Counted from the stretch's first letter, positions 1-7,686 are shown. The stretch is 37,641 nucleotides of DNA from Acidimicrobiales bacterium (GCA_016845305.1 JAERSW010000037.1:1-37641), one strand, 5' to 3'. Numbers and translations are program-made. The notes: generated by a model from the letters alone, not told the origin.

Positions 1-768
1 GGCAGCCGACAGCTCGCCGACGCCGCCGCCGGTGGTGGCCGTCGTGGACACCACGGCGGGCCGAGCCGCCGTCCCGGAGCCGACGCCGGGACGCCGGTGA
101 CCGGTCATGGCCGACAGGTCGAGCATGAGCTCGAGGTCGCGGCGCACGTCGGCGGCGTCGGGGCGGTCCGACTTGTTGACGGCGAACAGGTCGGCGACCT
201 CCAGCAGGCCGGCCTTGTTGGCCTGCACGGCGTCGCCCATCCCCGGGGTGACGACCACCAGGCAGGTGTCGGCGGCCGACGTCACGTCGACCTCCACCTG
301 GCCGACGCCGACCGTCTCGACGACGACCGGGTCGTAGCCGGACAGCTCGAGGACGCGCACCATGCCGGGGACGGCCAACGCCAGGCCGCCGGCGTGACCC
401 CGGGTGGCCATGGACCGGATGAACACCCCGGCGGCCGAGGCCTCGGCCATGCGGACCCGGTCGCCGAGGATGGCCCCGCCGGTCAGCGGCGAGGACGGGT
501 CGACGGCCAGCACCGCGGGGCGTCGCCCGGTGGTGGCGAGGCCGGTCAGCCAGGCGGCGACCAGGGTGGACTTGCCGGCGCCGGGCGGTCCGGTCACGCC
601 GACCACGTGGGCGTCGGTGCCGGCCGCTCCGACGTGCGGCCAGGTGGCCTCGGCCACCTCGGCGGCAGTGTCACCACCCCGCTCCACGAGGGTGAGGAGC
701 CGGGCCGTGGCCCGGCGTTCACCACCCCGGGCGGCGGCGACCAGCTGCTCGACCGTCCGGGTGGTCAC
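1..768 (-). CDS. meaB: MeaB/ArgK-family GTPase, chaperone of B12-dependent acyl-CoA mutase (3' end cut by window)
   Basis: G3E-family P-loop GTPase that guards cobalamin loading and repair of acyl-CoA mutases. I translated it directly: GTG start at 768, open for 256 codons to base 1, so the C-terminus lies outside the window. Visible motifs are the Walker A GPPGAGKST (residues 60-68), VDPSSPLTGGAILGD, SMATRGH, VETVGVGQ and the guanine-specificity motif NKSDR, all in the family order. Near the window edge the protein reads VVSTTATTGGGVGEL, like the conserved C-terminal switch region of MeaB. The start lies 41 bases after the stop of the small mutase subunit, so the three genes form one operon. 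An ATG at 782 was not used because it meets a stop after five codons. Assignment is firm; the partner is inferred from position. Confidence 0.93.
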   Translation of the reverse strand, partial: MTTRTVEQLVAAARGGERRATARLLTLVERGGDTAAEVAEATWPHVGAAGTDAHVVGVTGPPGAGKSTLVAAWLTGLATTGRRPAVLAVDPSSPLTGGAILGDRVRMAEASAAGVFIRSMATRGHAGGLALAVPGMVRVLELSGYDPVVVETVGVGQVEVDVTSAADTCLVVVTPGMGDAVQANKAGLLEVADLFAVNKSDRPDAADVRRDLELMLDLSAMTGHRRPGVGSGTAARPAVVSTTATTGGGVGELSAA

Positions 769-809
769 CGGACCCCCGTCATCGCGTCGTCCCCACCCGG
801 GTCGGCCCC

Positions 810-1226
810 TCAGGGCCCGCACGCGGCGTGGACGCAGGCCACGACCTCGTCGGCCGAGGCACCGGGTCCGAGCACGCCGGCCACGCCGGCGGCGGCCATG
901 GCCGGCCGATCCTCGTCGGGGACGATCCCGCCGATCACCACCGGCACGTCGAGGCCGGCGTCGGCGAGGGCCTCGACCATGCGGGGGCCGAGGGTGAGGT
1001 GGCCGGCGTTGAGCATGGAGATGCCGACCACGTCGGCGTCCTCCTGCTCGACGGCGTCGATGATCGTCTCGGTGGTCTGGCGGAGGCCGAGGTAGACGAC
1101 CTCCATCCCGGCGTCGCGCAGCATCCGGGCCACGACCTTGAGGCCGCGGTCGTGGCCGTCGAGGCCGAGCTTGGCCAGGACGACCCGGACCGGTTGCCCG
1201 TGGTCGGCCGTCGCCTGCGGGCCCAT
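810..1226 (-). CDS. acyl-CoA mutase small subunit, B12-binding domain protein
   Basis: 138-residue cobalamin-binding subunit of a split acyl-CoA mutase. It carries the base-off/His-on motif DGHDRG (DxHxxG), in which the His ligates cobalt from below, followed by the family sequences VVGISMLNAGHLTL and VVIGGIVP. Its length matches stand-alone subunits such as IcmB (about 136 residues) and archaeal-type small subunits. The ATG overlaps the stop of the large subunit by one base (TGATG), so translation is coupled and the subunits are probably made in equal amounts. The name icmB would follow if the large subunit proves to be an isobutyryl-CoA mutase. Confidence 0.92.
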   Translation of the reverse strand: MGPQATADHGQPVRVVLAKLGLDGHDRGLKVVARMLRDAGMEVVYLGLRQTTETIIDAVEQEDADVVGISMLNAGHLTLGPRMVEALADAGLDVPVVIGGIVPDEDRPAMAAAGVAGVLGPGASADEVVACVHAACGP

Positions 1227-2809
1227 CACACCACCGCCTTCTCGGTCCAGGTGCCGAAGACCCCCTCGAGCGCGTCGACGACCTCGCCGACGGTGGCCCG
1301 GGCCCGTACGGCGTCCAGGAGGGCGGGCATGACGTTGGTGGTCGGCTCGGCGGCGTCGGCGGCCACCCGGGCCAGGGTGGTGGCCACGGCCCCGTCGTCC
1401 CGGGCCTGGCGGACGGCGGCCAGGCGCTTGCGCTGCAGGTCCTCGGTGTCCTGGCCGATGCGCAGCAGGCGTCGGCTCTCGGGGTCGTCGCCGTCGGTGA
1501 AGGCGTTGACGCCGACGACGATGCGCTCGCCGGCGTTGACCTCGCGTTCGTAGCGGTAGGCGGCGTCGGCGATCTCGCCGGCGAACCAGCCGCTCTCGAT
1601 GCCGGCGTGGACGCCCTCGAGCAGCGAGCCGTCGCCGAGGTCCTCGAGGTGGGCGAACACCTCCTCGGCGCGGCGTTCCATCTCGTCGGTCATCCACTCC
1701 ACGTAGGCCGAGCCGCCGAGGGGGTCGACGACGTTGGCCACCCCGGTCTCGTGGGCGATGACCTGCTGGGTGCGCAGGGCGATGCGGGCGGCGTCCTCGC
1801 TGGGCAGGGCGAGGGCCTCGTCGAACGAGTCGGTGTGGAGGCTCTGGGTGCCCCCGAGCACGCCGGCCAGGGCCTGGAGGGCGACGCGGGCCACGTTGAC
1901 CTCGGGCTGCTGGGCGGTGAGCGACACCCCGGCGGTCTGGGTGTGGAACCGCAGCTTGAGGCTGCGCTCGTCGGTGGCGCCGTAGCGGTCGCGCATCCAC
2001 CGGGCCCAGATGCGGCGGGCGGCCCGGAACTTGCCCACCTCCTCGAAGAAGTCGAGGTGGCTGTTGAAGAAGAAGCTGAGGCGGGGGGCGAAGTCGTCGA
2101 CGGCGAGGCCGGCGGCGGTGGCGGCCTCGACGTAGGCGAAGCCGTTGGCCAGGGTGAAGGCCAGTTCCTGGGCGGCCGTCGAACCGGCCTCGCGGATGTG
2201 GTAGCCGGAGATGGACACCGGGTTCCAGCGGGGCATCTCGGCGGTGGTAAAGCGGATGACGTCGGTGACGAGGCGGACCGACGGCCGGGGCGGGAAGAGG
2301 TACTCCTTCTGGGCCTGGTACTCCTTGAGGATGTCGTTCTGCAGGGTGCCGGACAGGCGCCCGCGCTCGACGCCACCCTCGGCGGCGACGGCCACGTACA
2401 TGGCCAACAGGATCGGGGCGGGCCCGTTGATGGTCATCGAGGTGGACACGGCGCCCAGGTCGATGCCGGCGAACAGGTCGGCCATGTCCTCGACGGTGTC
2501 GATGGCCACGCCGGCCCGCCCGACCTCGCCGATCGCCCAGTCGTGGTCGGAGTCGCGGCCCATGAGGGTCGGCATGTCGAAGGCCGTGGACAGACCGGTG
2601 CCGCCCGCCTTCAGGAGCTCGTGGAAGCGGGCGTTGGTGTCGCCGGCGGTGCCGAAGCCGGCGAACATCCGCATGGTCCAGAGGCGGGAGCGGTACATGT
2701 CGGCGTGGACGCCCCGGGTGTAGGGGTACTCGCCGGGGGCGGGCCCGTCGCCGTAGACGGCGTCGACGGGGACGCCCGACAGGGTGCGGAACTCGGGGTG
2801 GTCGGTCAC
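1226..2809 (-). CDS. acyl-CoA mutase large subunit, methylmalonyl-CoA mutase family with isobutyryl-CoA mutase signature
   Basis: 527-residue TIM-barrel subunit that binds the acyl-CoA and, with the small subunit, performs a B12 radical carbon-skeleton rearrangement. Family motifs are clear: YPYTRG near residue 28, GLSTAFDMP at 72, TLQNDILKEY at 155, SISGYHIREAG at 199 (catalytic His204) and QSLHTDSFDEA. Aligned by eye with Propionibacterium MutB, Tyr89 becomes Phe49 and the carboxylate-binding Arg207 becomes Gln167. That Phe/Gln pair is reported for isobutyryl-CoA mutase; methylmalonyl-CoA mutases keep Tyr/Arg and 2-hydroxyisobutyryl-CoA mutases have Ile/Gln. The likely reaction is isobutyryl-CoA to n-butyryl-CoA, with pivalyl- or isovaleryl-CoA as alternatives. 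An automatic pipeline would probably call it methylmalonyl-CoA mutase. The GTG start has a TAATCT hexamer 6 bases upstream and no ribosome-binding site. Confidence 0.9.
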   Translation of the reverse strand: MTDHPEFRTLSGVPVDAVYGDGPAPGEYPYTRGVHADMYRSRLWTMRMFAGFGTAGDTNARFHELLKAGGTGLSTAFDMPTLMGRDSDHDWAIGEVGRAGVAIDTVEDMADLFAGIDLGAVSTSMTINGPAPILLAMYVAVAAEGGVERGRLSGTLQNDILKEYQAQKEYLFPPRPSVRLVTDVIRFTTAEMPRWNPVSISGYHIREAGSTAAQELAFTLANGFAYVEAATAAGLAVDDFAPRLSFFFNSHLDFFEEVGKFRAARRIWARWMRDRYGATDERSLKLRFHTQTAGVSLTAQQPEVNVARVALQALAGVLGGTQSLHTDSFDEALALPSEDAARIALRTQQVIAHETGVANVVDPLGGSAYVEWMTDEMERRAEEVFAHLEDLGDGSLLEGVHAGIESGWFAGEIADAAYRYEREVNAGERIVVGVNAFTDGDDPESRRLLRIGQDTEDLQRKRLAAVRQARDDGAVATTLARVAADAAEPTTNVMPALLDAVRARATVGEVVDALEGVFGTWTEKAVV

Positions 2810-2815
2810 CCCCGG

Positions 2816-2821
2816 AGATTA
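2816..2821 (-). promoter_or_regulatory. -10-like hexamer of a leaderless promoter, mutase operon
   Basis: TAATCT on the minus strand, separated by 6 bases from the GTG at 2809. Transcription would start at or next to the start codon. No clear -35 element is visible. Confidence 0.5.
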
Positions 2822-2858
2822 CTCTGACTTCCTACTATCTGCCACCCGAAGGTCTGGC

Positions 2859-2864
2859 TAGGGT
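2859..2864 (+). promoter_or_regulatory. -10-like hexamer of a leaderless promoter, MarR gene
   Basis: TAGGGT, 6 bases before the GTG at 2871. With the opposing TAATCT it makes a 61-base divergent intergenic region, the natural place for the MarR protein to act on both transcripts. Confidence 0.5.
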
Positions 2865-2870
2865 GGCCCC

Positions 2871-3395
2871 GTGGCCCCGTCCGACCCCCTGCCCTTCGAC
2901 CCCATCGCCGAGGCCCGCCGCAACTGGGAGGCCCACGGCTGGGGTGCGGTGGACGCCATGTCGGCCGCCACCTCCATCACCCGGGCCCACCAGATCCTGC
3001 TGAAGCGCATCGACGCCGCGCTGGAACCGTTCGGGCTGGTCTTCAGCCGGTTCGAGGCGCTCGCCCTGCTGTCGTTCACCCGCACCGGCGCCCTGCCGCT
3101 GTCGAGGATCGGCCAGCGTCTCCAGGTCCACCCGACCAGCGTCACCAACACCATCGACCGTCTCGAGGCCGACGGACTGGTGGCCCGCACCCCGCACCCC
3201 ACCGACCGGCGCACCACGCTGGCCGAGCTCACCGACCGGGGACGGGCGCTGGTCACCGAGGCGGCCGCCGCCCTGGCCACCATCGACTACGGACTCGCCG
3301 GCATGGACGGCGACGGGATCGCCGCCGTGCACGGGGCGCTGCGGTCGCTCCGGGCCGCCGCGGGCGACTTCTCCGACGGCGCGCCCGCCCCCTAG
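2871..3395 (+). CDS. MarR-family transcriptional regulator
   Basis: 174-residue winged-helix repressor or activator. The core runs from about residue 40 to 140: LKRIDAALEPFGL, the recognition-helix region LQVHPTSVTNTIDRLEADGLV (split here only for naming) and the wing PTDRRTTLAELTDRGRAL, whose DRR is the family hallmark. A 40-residue N-terminal extension (NWEAHGW...) is typical of actinobacterial members. GTG start chosen because TAGGGT lies 6 bases upstream and the reading frame has no better start. It is divergent from the mutase operon and may control it, probably responding to an acyl-CoA or acid; the ligand is not visible in the sequence. Confidence 0.93.
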   Translation: MAPSDPLPFDPIAEARRNWEAHGWGAVDAMSAATSITRAHQILLKRIDAALEPFGLVFSRFEALALLSFTRTGALPLSRIGQRLQVHPTSVTNTIDRLEADGLVARTPHPTDRRTTLAELTDRGRALVTEAAAALATIDYGLAGMDGDGIAAVHGALRSLRAAAGDFSDGAPAP

Positions 3396-3398
3396 GGT
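3393..3398 (+). promoter_or_regulatory. -10-like hexamer overlapping the MarR stop codon
   Basis: TAGGGT, 7 bases before the GTG at 3406. Its first three bases are the TAG stop of the MarR gene. Confidence 0.4.
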
Positions 3399-3405
3399 CC
3401 GGCGC

Positions 3406-3615
3406 GTGATCGTCTCCACCGGCATCGGACTGCTGGCCCTCGTGGTCGGTCTGGTCGTCGGCTGGCCGGTGCTGGTGCTGCTGTCCATCATCTTCACCAT
3501 CGTGCAGCTGGTGATGCTGGCCGCCAAGACCGCCGTCGAGCGCAACGACGTGAAGGTCGCCGACCGGCTGGCCGCCAAGCAGGCCCGCCACCGACGCCCC
3601 GACGACACCGCCTGA
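3406..3615 (+). CDS. small two-helix membrane protein of unknown function
   Basis: 69 residues. Residues 4-25 and 26-46 are strongly hydrophobic (GIGLLALVVGLVVGW and VLVLLSIIFTIVQLVML) and form one hairpin or two membrane helices. They are followed by a charged, basic tail (KTAVERNDVKVADRLAAKQARHRR), likely cytoplasmic. I do not recognise a family. It is supported by its tight fit between two clear genes on the same strand and by the TAGGGT hexamer 7 bases before its GTG. It could be a membrane anchor or a transporter accessory, but nothing here shows which. Confidence 0.65.
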   Translation: MIVSTGIGLLALVVGLVVGWPVLVLLSIIFTIVQLVMLAAKTAVERNDVKVADRLAAKQARHRRPDDTA

Positions 3616-3653
3616 CCCCCCCGGGACCCCCCAACTGAGAAACGGAGCCACCC

Positions 3654-4421
3654 GTGGCCGATGCCCCCACCGCCCGTCCGCTGGACATCACGGCGAACCC
3701 CAAGCTGAACATCACGTACCGCACCGATCCCGACCGGATCGCCGCCCTGCTGCCCCCCGGCCTCGAGCCCACCGGCAGCCCCAACGTGTACGTCGGCGTC
3801 TACTGCGTGCCCATCCTCGAGGAGCCCGAGTACGGCGTGTCGACCCGTGTCGAGGCCACCTGGAACGGCATCGCCGGCCAGTACTCGCTGGGCATCGGCA
3901 TCGACCAGGAGGCGGCCATCTTCGTGAGCGCCGAGACCAACGGCCAGCCCAAGTTCCCCTGCACCACCCGCTACTTCCGCCTCGGTGACCGGATCGAGGC
4001 CCGCTGCACCCACCAGGGGTACACGTTCCTCGAGTTCCGGGGCGACGTCACCGGCGAGGAGGAGGTGGACGGCACCGACGCCGTGCACGACGAGTGGTGG
4101 ACCAAGTACTCGCGGGCCATCGGCGGCGCCGAGGGCGAGTGGGACTTCCCCCCGCACGTGGTCCACGTCCGCCAGGTCAGCGAGGCCGTGCACGTCGAGG
4201 TCCTCGACGGCGAGCTGACGCTGCGGGACAGCCCGTGGGACCCGCACACCGAACTCCTGCCCATGGAGGAGCTGGTCGACGCCCGCCTCGTGACGTCACG
4301 CCACAAGGACCGCTCGATCACCAACGGCGGGCCGCTCGACCCGGTCGCCTTCTGGCCGTACGCCGACACCATCGGCGGGTCGCGCTGGCCGGGCACCCGC
4401 GGCGGTCCCCGTCGGGGCTGA
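3654..4421 (+). CDS. acetoacetate decarboxylase family protein
   Basis: 255 residues, about the length of acetoacetate decarboxylase, which forms a Schiff base between a lysine and a beta-keto acid. The N-terminus shows LNITYRTDPDRIAALLPPGLEP, as in the family. The active-site segment reads ETNGQPKFPC, so Lys100 fits Schiff-base Lys115 of the Clostridium enzyme. The following residue, Lys116 there (it lowers the pKa), is Phe101 here. A true decarboxylase activity is therefore uncertain; related proteins are aldolase-dehydratases or of unknown function. GTG start, with GGAG about 8 bases upstream. The next gene follows after 43 bases, so the two are probably co-transcribed. Confidence 0.82.
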   Translation: MADAPTARPLDITANPKLNITYRTDPDRIAALLPPGLEPTGSPNVYVGVYCVPILEEPEYGVSTRVEATWNGIAGQYSLGIGIDQEAAIFVSAETNGQPKFPCTTRYFRLGDRIEARCTHQGYTFLEFRGDVTGEEEVDGTDAVHDEWWTKYSRAIGGAEGEWDFPPHVVHVRQVSEAVHVEVLDGELTLRDSPWDPHTELLPMEELVDARLVTSRHKDRSITNGGPLDPVAFWPYADTIGGSRWPGTRGGPRRG

Positions 4422-4464
4422 CCGACGCCCCGACCCGCCGTCCCGAGCCCGGAGGAATCCGTCC

Positions 4465-5613
4465 ATGGTGCTGAGCCGCTTCGACGACTACCCGATCCAC
4501 CAGACGCCCGACCCGCTGGCCACGCCGGCGACCACCGACAAGGACGTCTACGAGCGCTACTGGTTCAACGGGTACGACACCAGCGGTGACCTGTTCTTCG
4601 GGATCGGCACCGCCCTCTACCCGCACCTCGCCATCCGCGACTGCGGGCTGAGCCTCGTCGTCGACGGCGTCCAGCACGCCTTCCACGCCTCGTGCCGCGC
4701 CACCGGCGACCCCGCCGACCAGGTCGTCGGTCCGTTCCGCCTCGAGATCCTCGAGCCGATGCGGTCGTGCCGGATCGTGCTGGACGACAACGAGACCGGC
4801 GCCCGAGCCGACCTGGTGTTCGAGGGGCGCACCGCCAACGTCGAGGAACCCCGCCACCACTGGGGCGGCGCCATCCGCCGGACCATGGACACCACCCGGT
4901 TCACCCAGATGGGCCGGTGGTCGGGCTGGATCGAGTTCGACGGCCGACGCATCGAGCTGGACCCGGCGACGACCCGGGGCACCAAGGACCGCTCGTGGGG
5001 GCACCGACCCATCGACGGCGGCGACCGGCGGGGCGCCCCCGCTCCCCCAACCCAGAACAGCCTGTTCTTCCTGTGGGCGCCCATCAACTTCGACGACCTG
5101 TGCATCCACTACCAGCTGTTCGAGGACTCCGAGGGCCGGCCGTTGTCGACGGTGGGTGCGCTGCTGCCCACCTACGACGCCCTGGACGACCTGCCCGGCA
5201 TCGAGGACCCGGCGGCACGGCACATGCGCAACCACGTGCACCGGCTCCACTTCGACGAGGGCAGCCGCCTGGCCCACGCCGCCGACCTGGCGTTCAGCGC
5301 CACCGACGACGGCAGCCTCCACGAGTTCCGCCTCGACCGGATGTACAGCTTCCGGATGAAGGGCCTCGGCTACCACCATCCCGAGTGGGGGCACGGCGCC
5401 TGGAAGGGCGAGATGGCCATGACCGTCGAGCAGTGGGACGTCGACGGCGTGGACGACACCGCGTACGAGAACCAGCACTGCCAGCACGTCATGCGGGCCA
5501 CCTACCGGGACCAGGCGGGCGTCGAGCGGGTGGGGATCGGCGTGCTCGAGCAGCTGATCCTGGGCCCGTACCGGCCCTACGGCCTCGAGGGGTTCATCAC
5601 CCGGCCGAGCTAG
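4465..5613 (+). CDS. conserved protein of unknown function, possibly AttH/CrtC lipocalin-like
   Basis: 382 residues without a signal peptide or membrane segment. The sequence is rich in aromatic residues and beta-strand patterns: YERYWFNGYDTSGDLFFGIG near 30-50, TMDTTRFTQMGRWSGWI near 135, GTKDRSWGHRP near 173 and QNSLFFLWAPINF near 195. The last two resemble the RDRSWG...W pattern of large double-lipocalin proteins (AttH/CrtC type) found beside steroid and lipid catabolic genes. I recognise the general type but not a function. A good Shine-Dalgarno (GGAGGA) lies before the ATG. Its TAG stop lies in a CTAG that also holds the stop of the opposing Rieske gene. Confidence 0.8.
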   Translation: MVLSRFDDYPIHQTPDPLATPATTDKDVYERYWFNGYDTSGDLFFGIGTALYPHLAIRDCGLSLVVDGVQHAFHASCRATGDPADQVVGPFRLEILEPMRSCRIVLDDNETGARADLVFEGRTANVEEPRHHWGGAIRRTMDTTRFTQMGRWSGWIEFDGRRIELDPATTRGTKDRSWGHRPIDGGDRRGAPAPPTQNSLFFLWAPINFDDLCIHYQLFEDSEGRPLSTVGALLPTYDALDDLPGIEDPAARHMRNHVHRLHFDEGSRLAHAADLAFSATDDGSLHEFRLDRMYSFRMKGLGYHHPEWGHGAWKGEMAMTVEQWDVDGVDDTAYENQHCQHVMRATYRDQAGVERVGIGVLEQLILGPYRPYGLEGFITRPS

Positions 5614-6428
5614 CCCCGGTTCCGTTCGCGGCCCCGACGTCCCGAACGGGCCGGTCGACGGGCGGGGGCCGACGACCGGTCGAAGCGCCGGTACCAGTCC
5701 CGGAAGCCCGGCAGGACCGACCGGTCGGGTTCGGCCCGCCATTCCGGGTCGGCGACGGACGTGGCCCGGACCGCCACCGTGAAGCCGTCCACGGGCGTGA
5801 CGAAGGCCCGACGGCCACCCGCCTCGACCGTGCCCGGTCCGTGGACCCGGACGACGTCTCCATCGGCCAACCGCGACGACCACGCATCGCCGTCCCCAGC
5901 GGCATCTCCCGCCCCGAGGCCGACCAGCACGCCGACGAGCACGTCCTCCGGGTGTCCGGCGACCTCCACCTGCGACCCCCCAGCAGGTGCAGCGGGCGGT
6001 GGTCCGGGCGGCTGCTCGCCGCTCCGCCCGTGGAAGGCCCAGACGGCGCCGCCGGCCACCTCGGTGGGCCACACGCGGAGCTCCACGCCGTCGGGGACCG
6101 GTCCGTCGGCGGCCGACGTGCAGGCGCCGCCGTGACTGAAGCACCACTCGTGGAGCGGGCACACCACCCGGTCGTCGTCGATGCGCCCACCGGCGGCCAG
6201 GTCGGCGCCGAGGTGCGGGCACGTGGCGTGGACCACCAGCGCGCCACCCGACGGGGTCCGCCCGACGGCCAGGTCCTGGCCGAAGGCGGCCAGCGGCACG
6301 AGCGCCCCCTCGGGCACCGCCGCGGCGTCGGCCACGGCGAACCAGCCCACCGGGAAAGGCGGCCGGTGTGCCGGACCGTCGGCCACCGCCGGCACCCCCG
6401 GTGGCGATGACCCGTCGGCCACCGTCAC
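5610..6428 (-). CDS. Rieske [2Fe-2S] domain protein
   Basis: 272 residues. The Rieske cluster motif is complete: C70-P-H72 and C90-P-L-H93, two Cys and two His for one 2Fe-2S cluster, spaced as in oxygenase-type Rieske domains. It is preceded by FPVGWFAVADAAAVPEG, the usual entry of such domains. The C-terminal half (about 120-272) is Gly/Pro/Arg-rich. I find no D/E-x2-H-x4-H mononuclear iron site, so this is more likely an electron carrier or a degenerate oxygenase than an active alpha subunit. The GTG start overlaps the SnoaL-like gene's stop by 4 bases (GTGA), which decided the start. It is the last gene of its operon. Confidence 0.85.
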   Translation of the reverse strand: MTVADGSSPPGVPAVADGPAHRPPFPVGWFAVADAAAVPEGALVPLAAFGQDLAVGRTPSGGALVVHATCPHLGADLAAGGRIDDDRVVCPLHEWCFSHGGACTSAADGPVPDGVELRVWPTEVAGGAVWAFHGRSGEQPPGPPPAAPAGGSQVEVAGHPEDVLVGVLVGLGAGDAAGDGDAWSSRLADGDVVRVHGPGTVEAGGRRAFVTPVDGFTVAVRATSVADPEWRAEPDRSVLPGFRDWYRRFDRSSAPARRPARSGRRGRERNRG

Positions 6429-6898
6429 TCCTCCTCGTCGTCGACGGGATCGGGCGTGAGTGCCTCGGCGGCCACCATCGGGTTGGGGAACTCCTTCACC
6501 CCGCACACCTTCCCGTCCCGGAACCGCCACAGCGCGATGTAGGCGTTGCGGTAGGGCTTGCCGGTCGGGGTGGCCACCCCGTCGCTCTCGTACTCGACGA
6601 CGAGCAGGTCCGGATCGAGGCACTCGTGGACGGCGGTGAGGCGCAACGTGAACCGGAAGGTGCCCAGCCGGGGCGCCAGGTAGGCGCCGATCTCGCGGCC
6701 GCCCTCGAGGCGGACCGGCGGGTCGCCGAACGGCAGCTCGAGGACCCAGTCCGGGTCGTAGCAGGCGGTCAGCTCGCCGGCCCGTTCGGTGCCGTACAGC
6801 GAGACGACGTGCTCCAGCAGCGCCCGGTTCGCCGCCCGTCGCGCCACGCCGTCGTTTGGGGCGTCCTCCGGGGCGTCGTCCCGGGCGTCGGAGGGCAC
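6425..6898 (-). CDS. SnoaL/NTF2-like protein
   Basis: 157 residues with the alpha+beta barrel pattern of the NTF2 superfamily: an N-terminal helix (RRAANRALLEHVVSLYG), the segment ACYDPDWVLELPFGDPPVRLEG, and C-terminal strands (LLVVEYESDGVATPTGKPYRNAYIALWRF split at the cone mouth). Such proteins are polyketide cyclases, hydrolases, isomerases or small-molecule binders; the exact role cannot be read. GTG start, 7 bases after the aldolase stop, and 4-base overlap with the Rieske gene, so it belongs to the same translationally coupled operon. Confidence 0.85.
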   Translation of the reverse strand: MPSDARDDAPEDAPNDGVARRAANRALLEHVVSLYGTERAGELTACYDPDWVLELPFGDPPVRLEGGREIGAYLAPRLGTFRFTLRLTAVHECLDPDLLVVEYESDGVATPTGKPYRNAYIALWRFRDGKVCGVKEFPNPMVAAEALTPDPVDDEEE

Positions 6899-6905
6899 GG
6901 GAGGC

Positions 6906-7667
6906 TCAGTCCCGGTAGGAGGGGTCTTCGGCGTCGAGGATGGCCTTCAGCTCGGCGAAGTGGGCGACGCCCTGGTCGGTGAACCGTGCCCACATGCGCA
7001 CCACCGAGTCGGCCAGCTCGTCGTCCATGGGGCGCAGCTCCCGCCCGGTCGACAGGGCGATCACCGTCGTCCGACACGCCCGCTCCAGGAAGTACAGCTC
7101 CTCGAAGGCATGGGCCACCGTCTCGCCGACCACCGTGACGCCGTGGTTGCCCATCATCATCACCGAGTTGCCGACGAGGGCCTCGGCCACCCGGGCCCCC
7201 TCGGCCGGATCATCGGGCGGCCCGGCCATCTCCAGGTCGTAGACGGTGCGACCCCAGAAGCGGGCCGTGGCCTGGTCCAGCGGCGGGATCGACGGATCGG
7301 CCAGACCGCACAGGGCGGTGGCGTATGGCGGATGGCAGTGCAGCACGGCCCGAGCCGTCGGGATGCGGGCGTGGATGGCCCCGTGGATGCACCACGCCGA
7401 CGGGTCCGGGGCGTCGGGCCGGTCCATGGTCGACGGATCGTCGGCGTCGAGCAGGATCAGCTCGCTGGCCCGCACCAGGGAGAAGTGGCGCCACTTCGGG
7501 TTGCACAGGAACCGCTTGCCGTCGGGCGACACCGCGGCGCTGAAGTGGTTGGCCACCGACTCGTGCATGTCGAACCGGGCGGCCAGGCGGAAGGCCGCGG
7601 CCAGGTCCACCCGGACCTGTGCCTCGTCGAGTTCGGTCGGGACTCCGGGAGCGTCGAGCGTCGTCAT
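6906..7667 (-). CDS. class II aldolase/adducin family protein
   Basis: 253 residues, zinc-dependent class II aldolase fold. His110 and His112 (LHCHPPYATAL) and His175 (MGNHGVTVVG) fit the three zinc ligands, and the N-terminal NHFSAAV...FL resembles the substrate-phosphate loop region. Members cleave sugar phosphates or act on hydroxy acids; several actinobacterial ones sit in catabolic clusters with unknown substrates. The start ATG has CAGACT 6 bases upstream, a weak version of the leaderless -10 pattern. The preceding gene stops 19 bases earlier, so read-through from the hydrolase gene is also likely. Confidence 0.88.
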   Translation of the reverse strand: MTTLDAPGVPTELDEAQVRVDLAAAFRLAARFDMHESVANHFSAAVSPDGKRFLCNPKWRHFSLVRASELILLDADDPSTMDRPDAPDPSAWCIHGAIHARIPTARAVLHCHPPYATALCGLADPSIPPLDQATARFWGRTVYDLEMAGPPDDPAEGARVAEALVGNSVMMMGNHGVTVVGETVAHAFEELYFLERACRTTVIALSTGRELRPMDDELADSVVRMWARFTDQGVAHFAELKAILDAEDPSYRD

Positions 7668-7686
7668 GCGCGCAGTCTGGCCCGAG

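Noticed and set aside
97-1095. Plus-strand open frame opposite meaB and the small mutase subunit
   Set aside because: The minus strand encodes recognisable proteins with GTPase and B12-binding motifs; the plus-strand product has only biased composition.
2822-2858. Possible MarR operator (GACTTC ... GAAGGTC)
   Set aside because: The arms are only six bases, differ by one insertion and are 15 bases apart. This is too weak to call.
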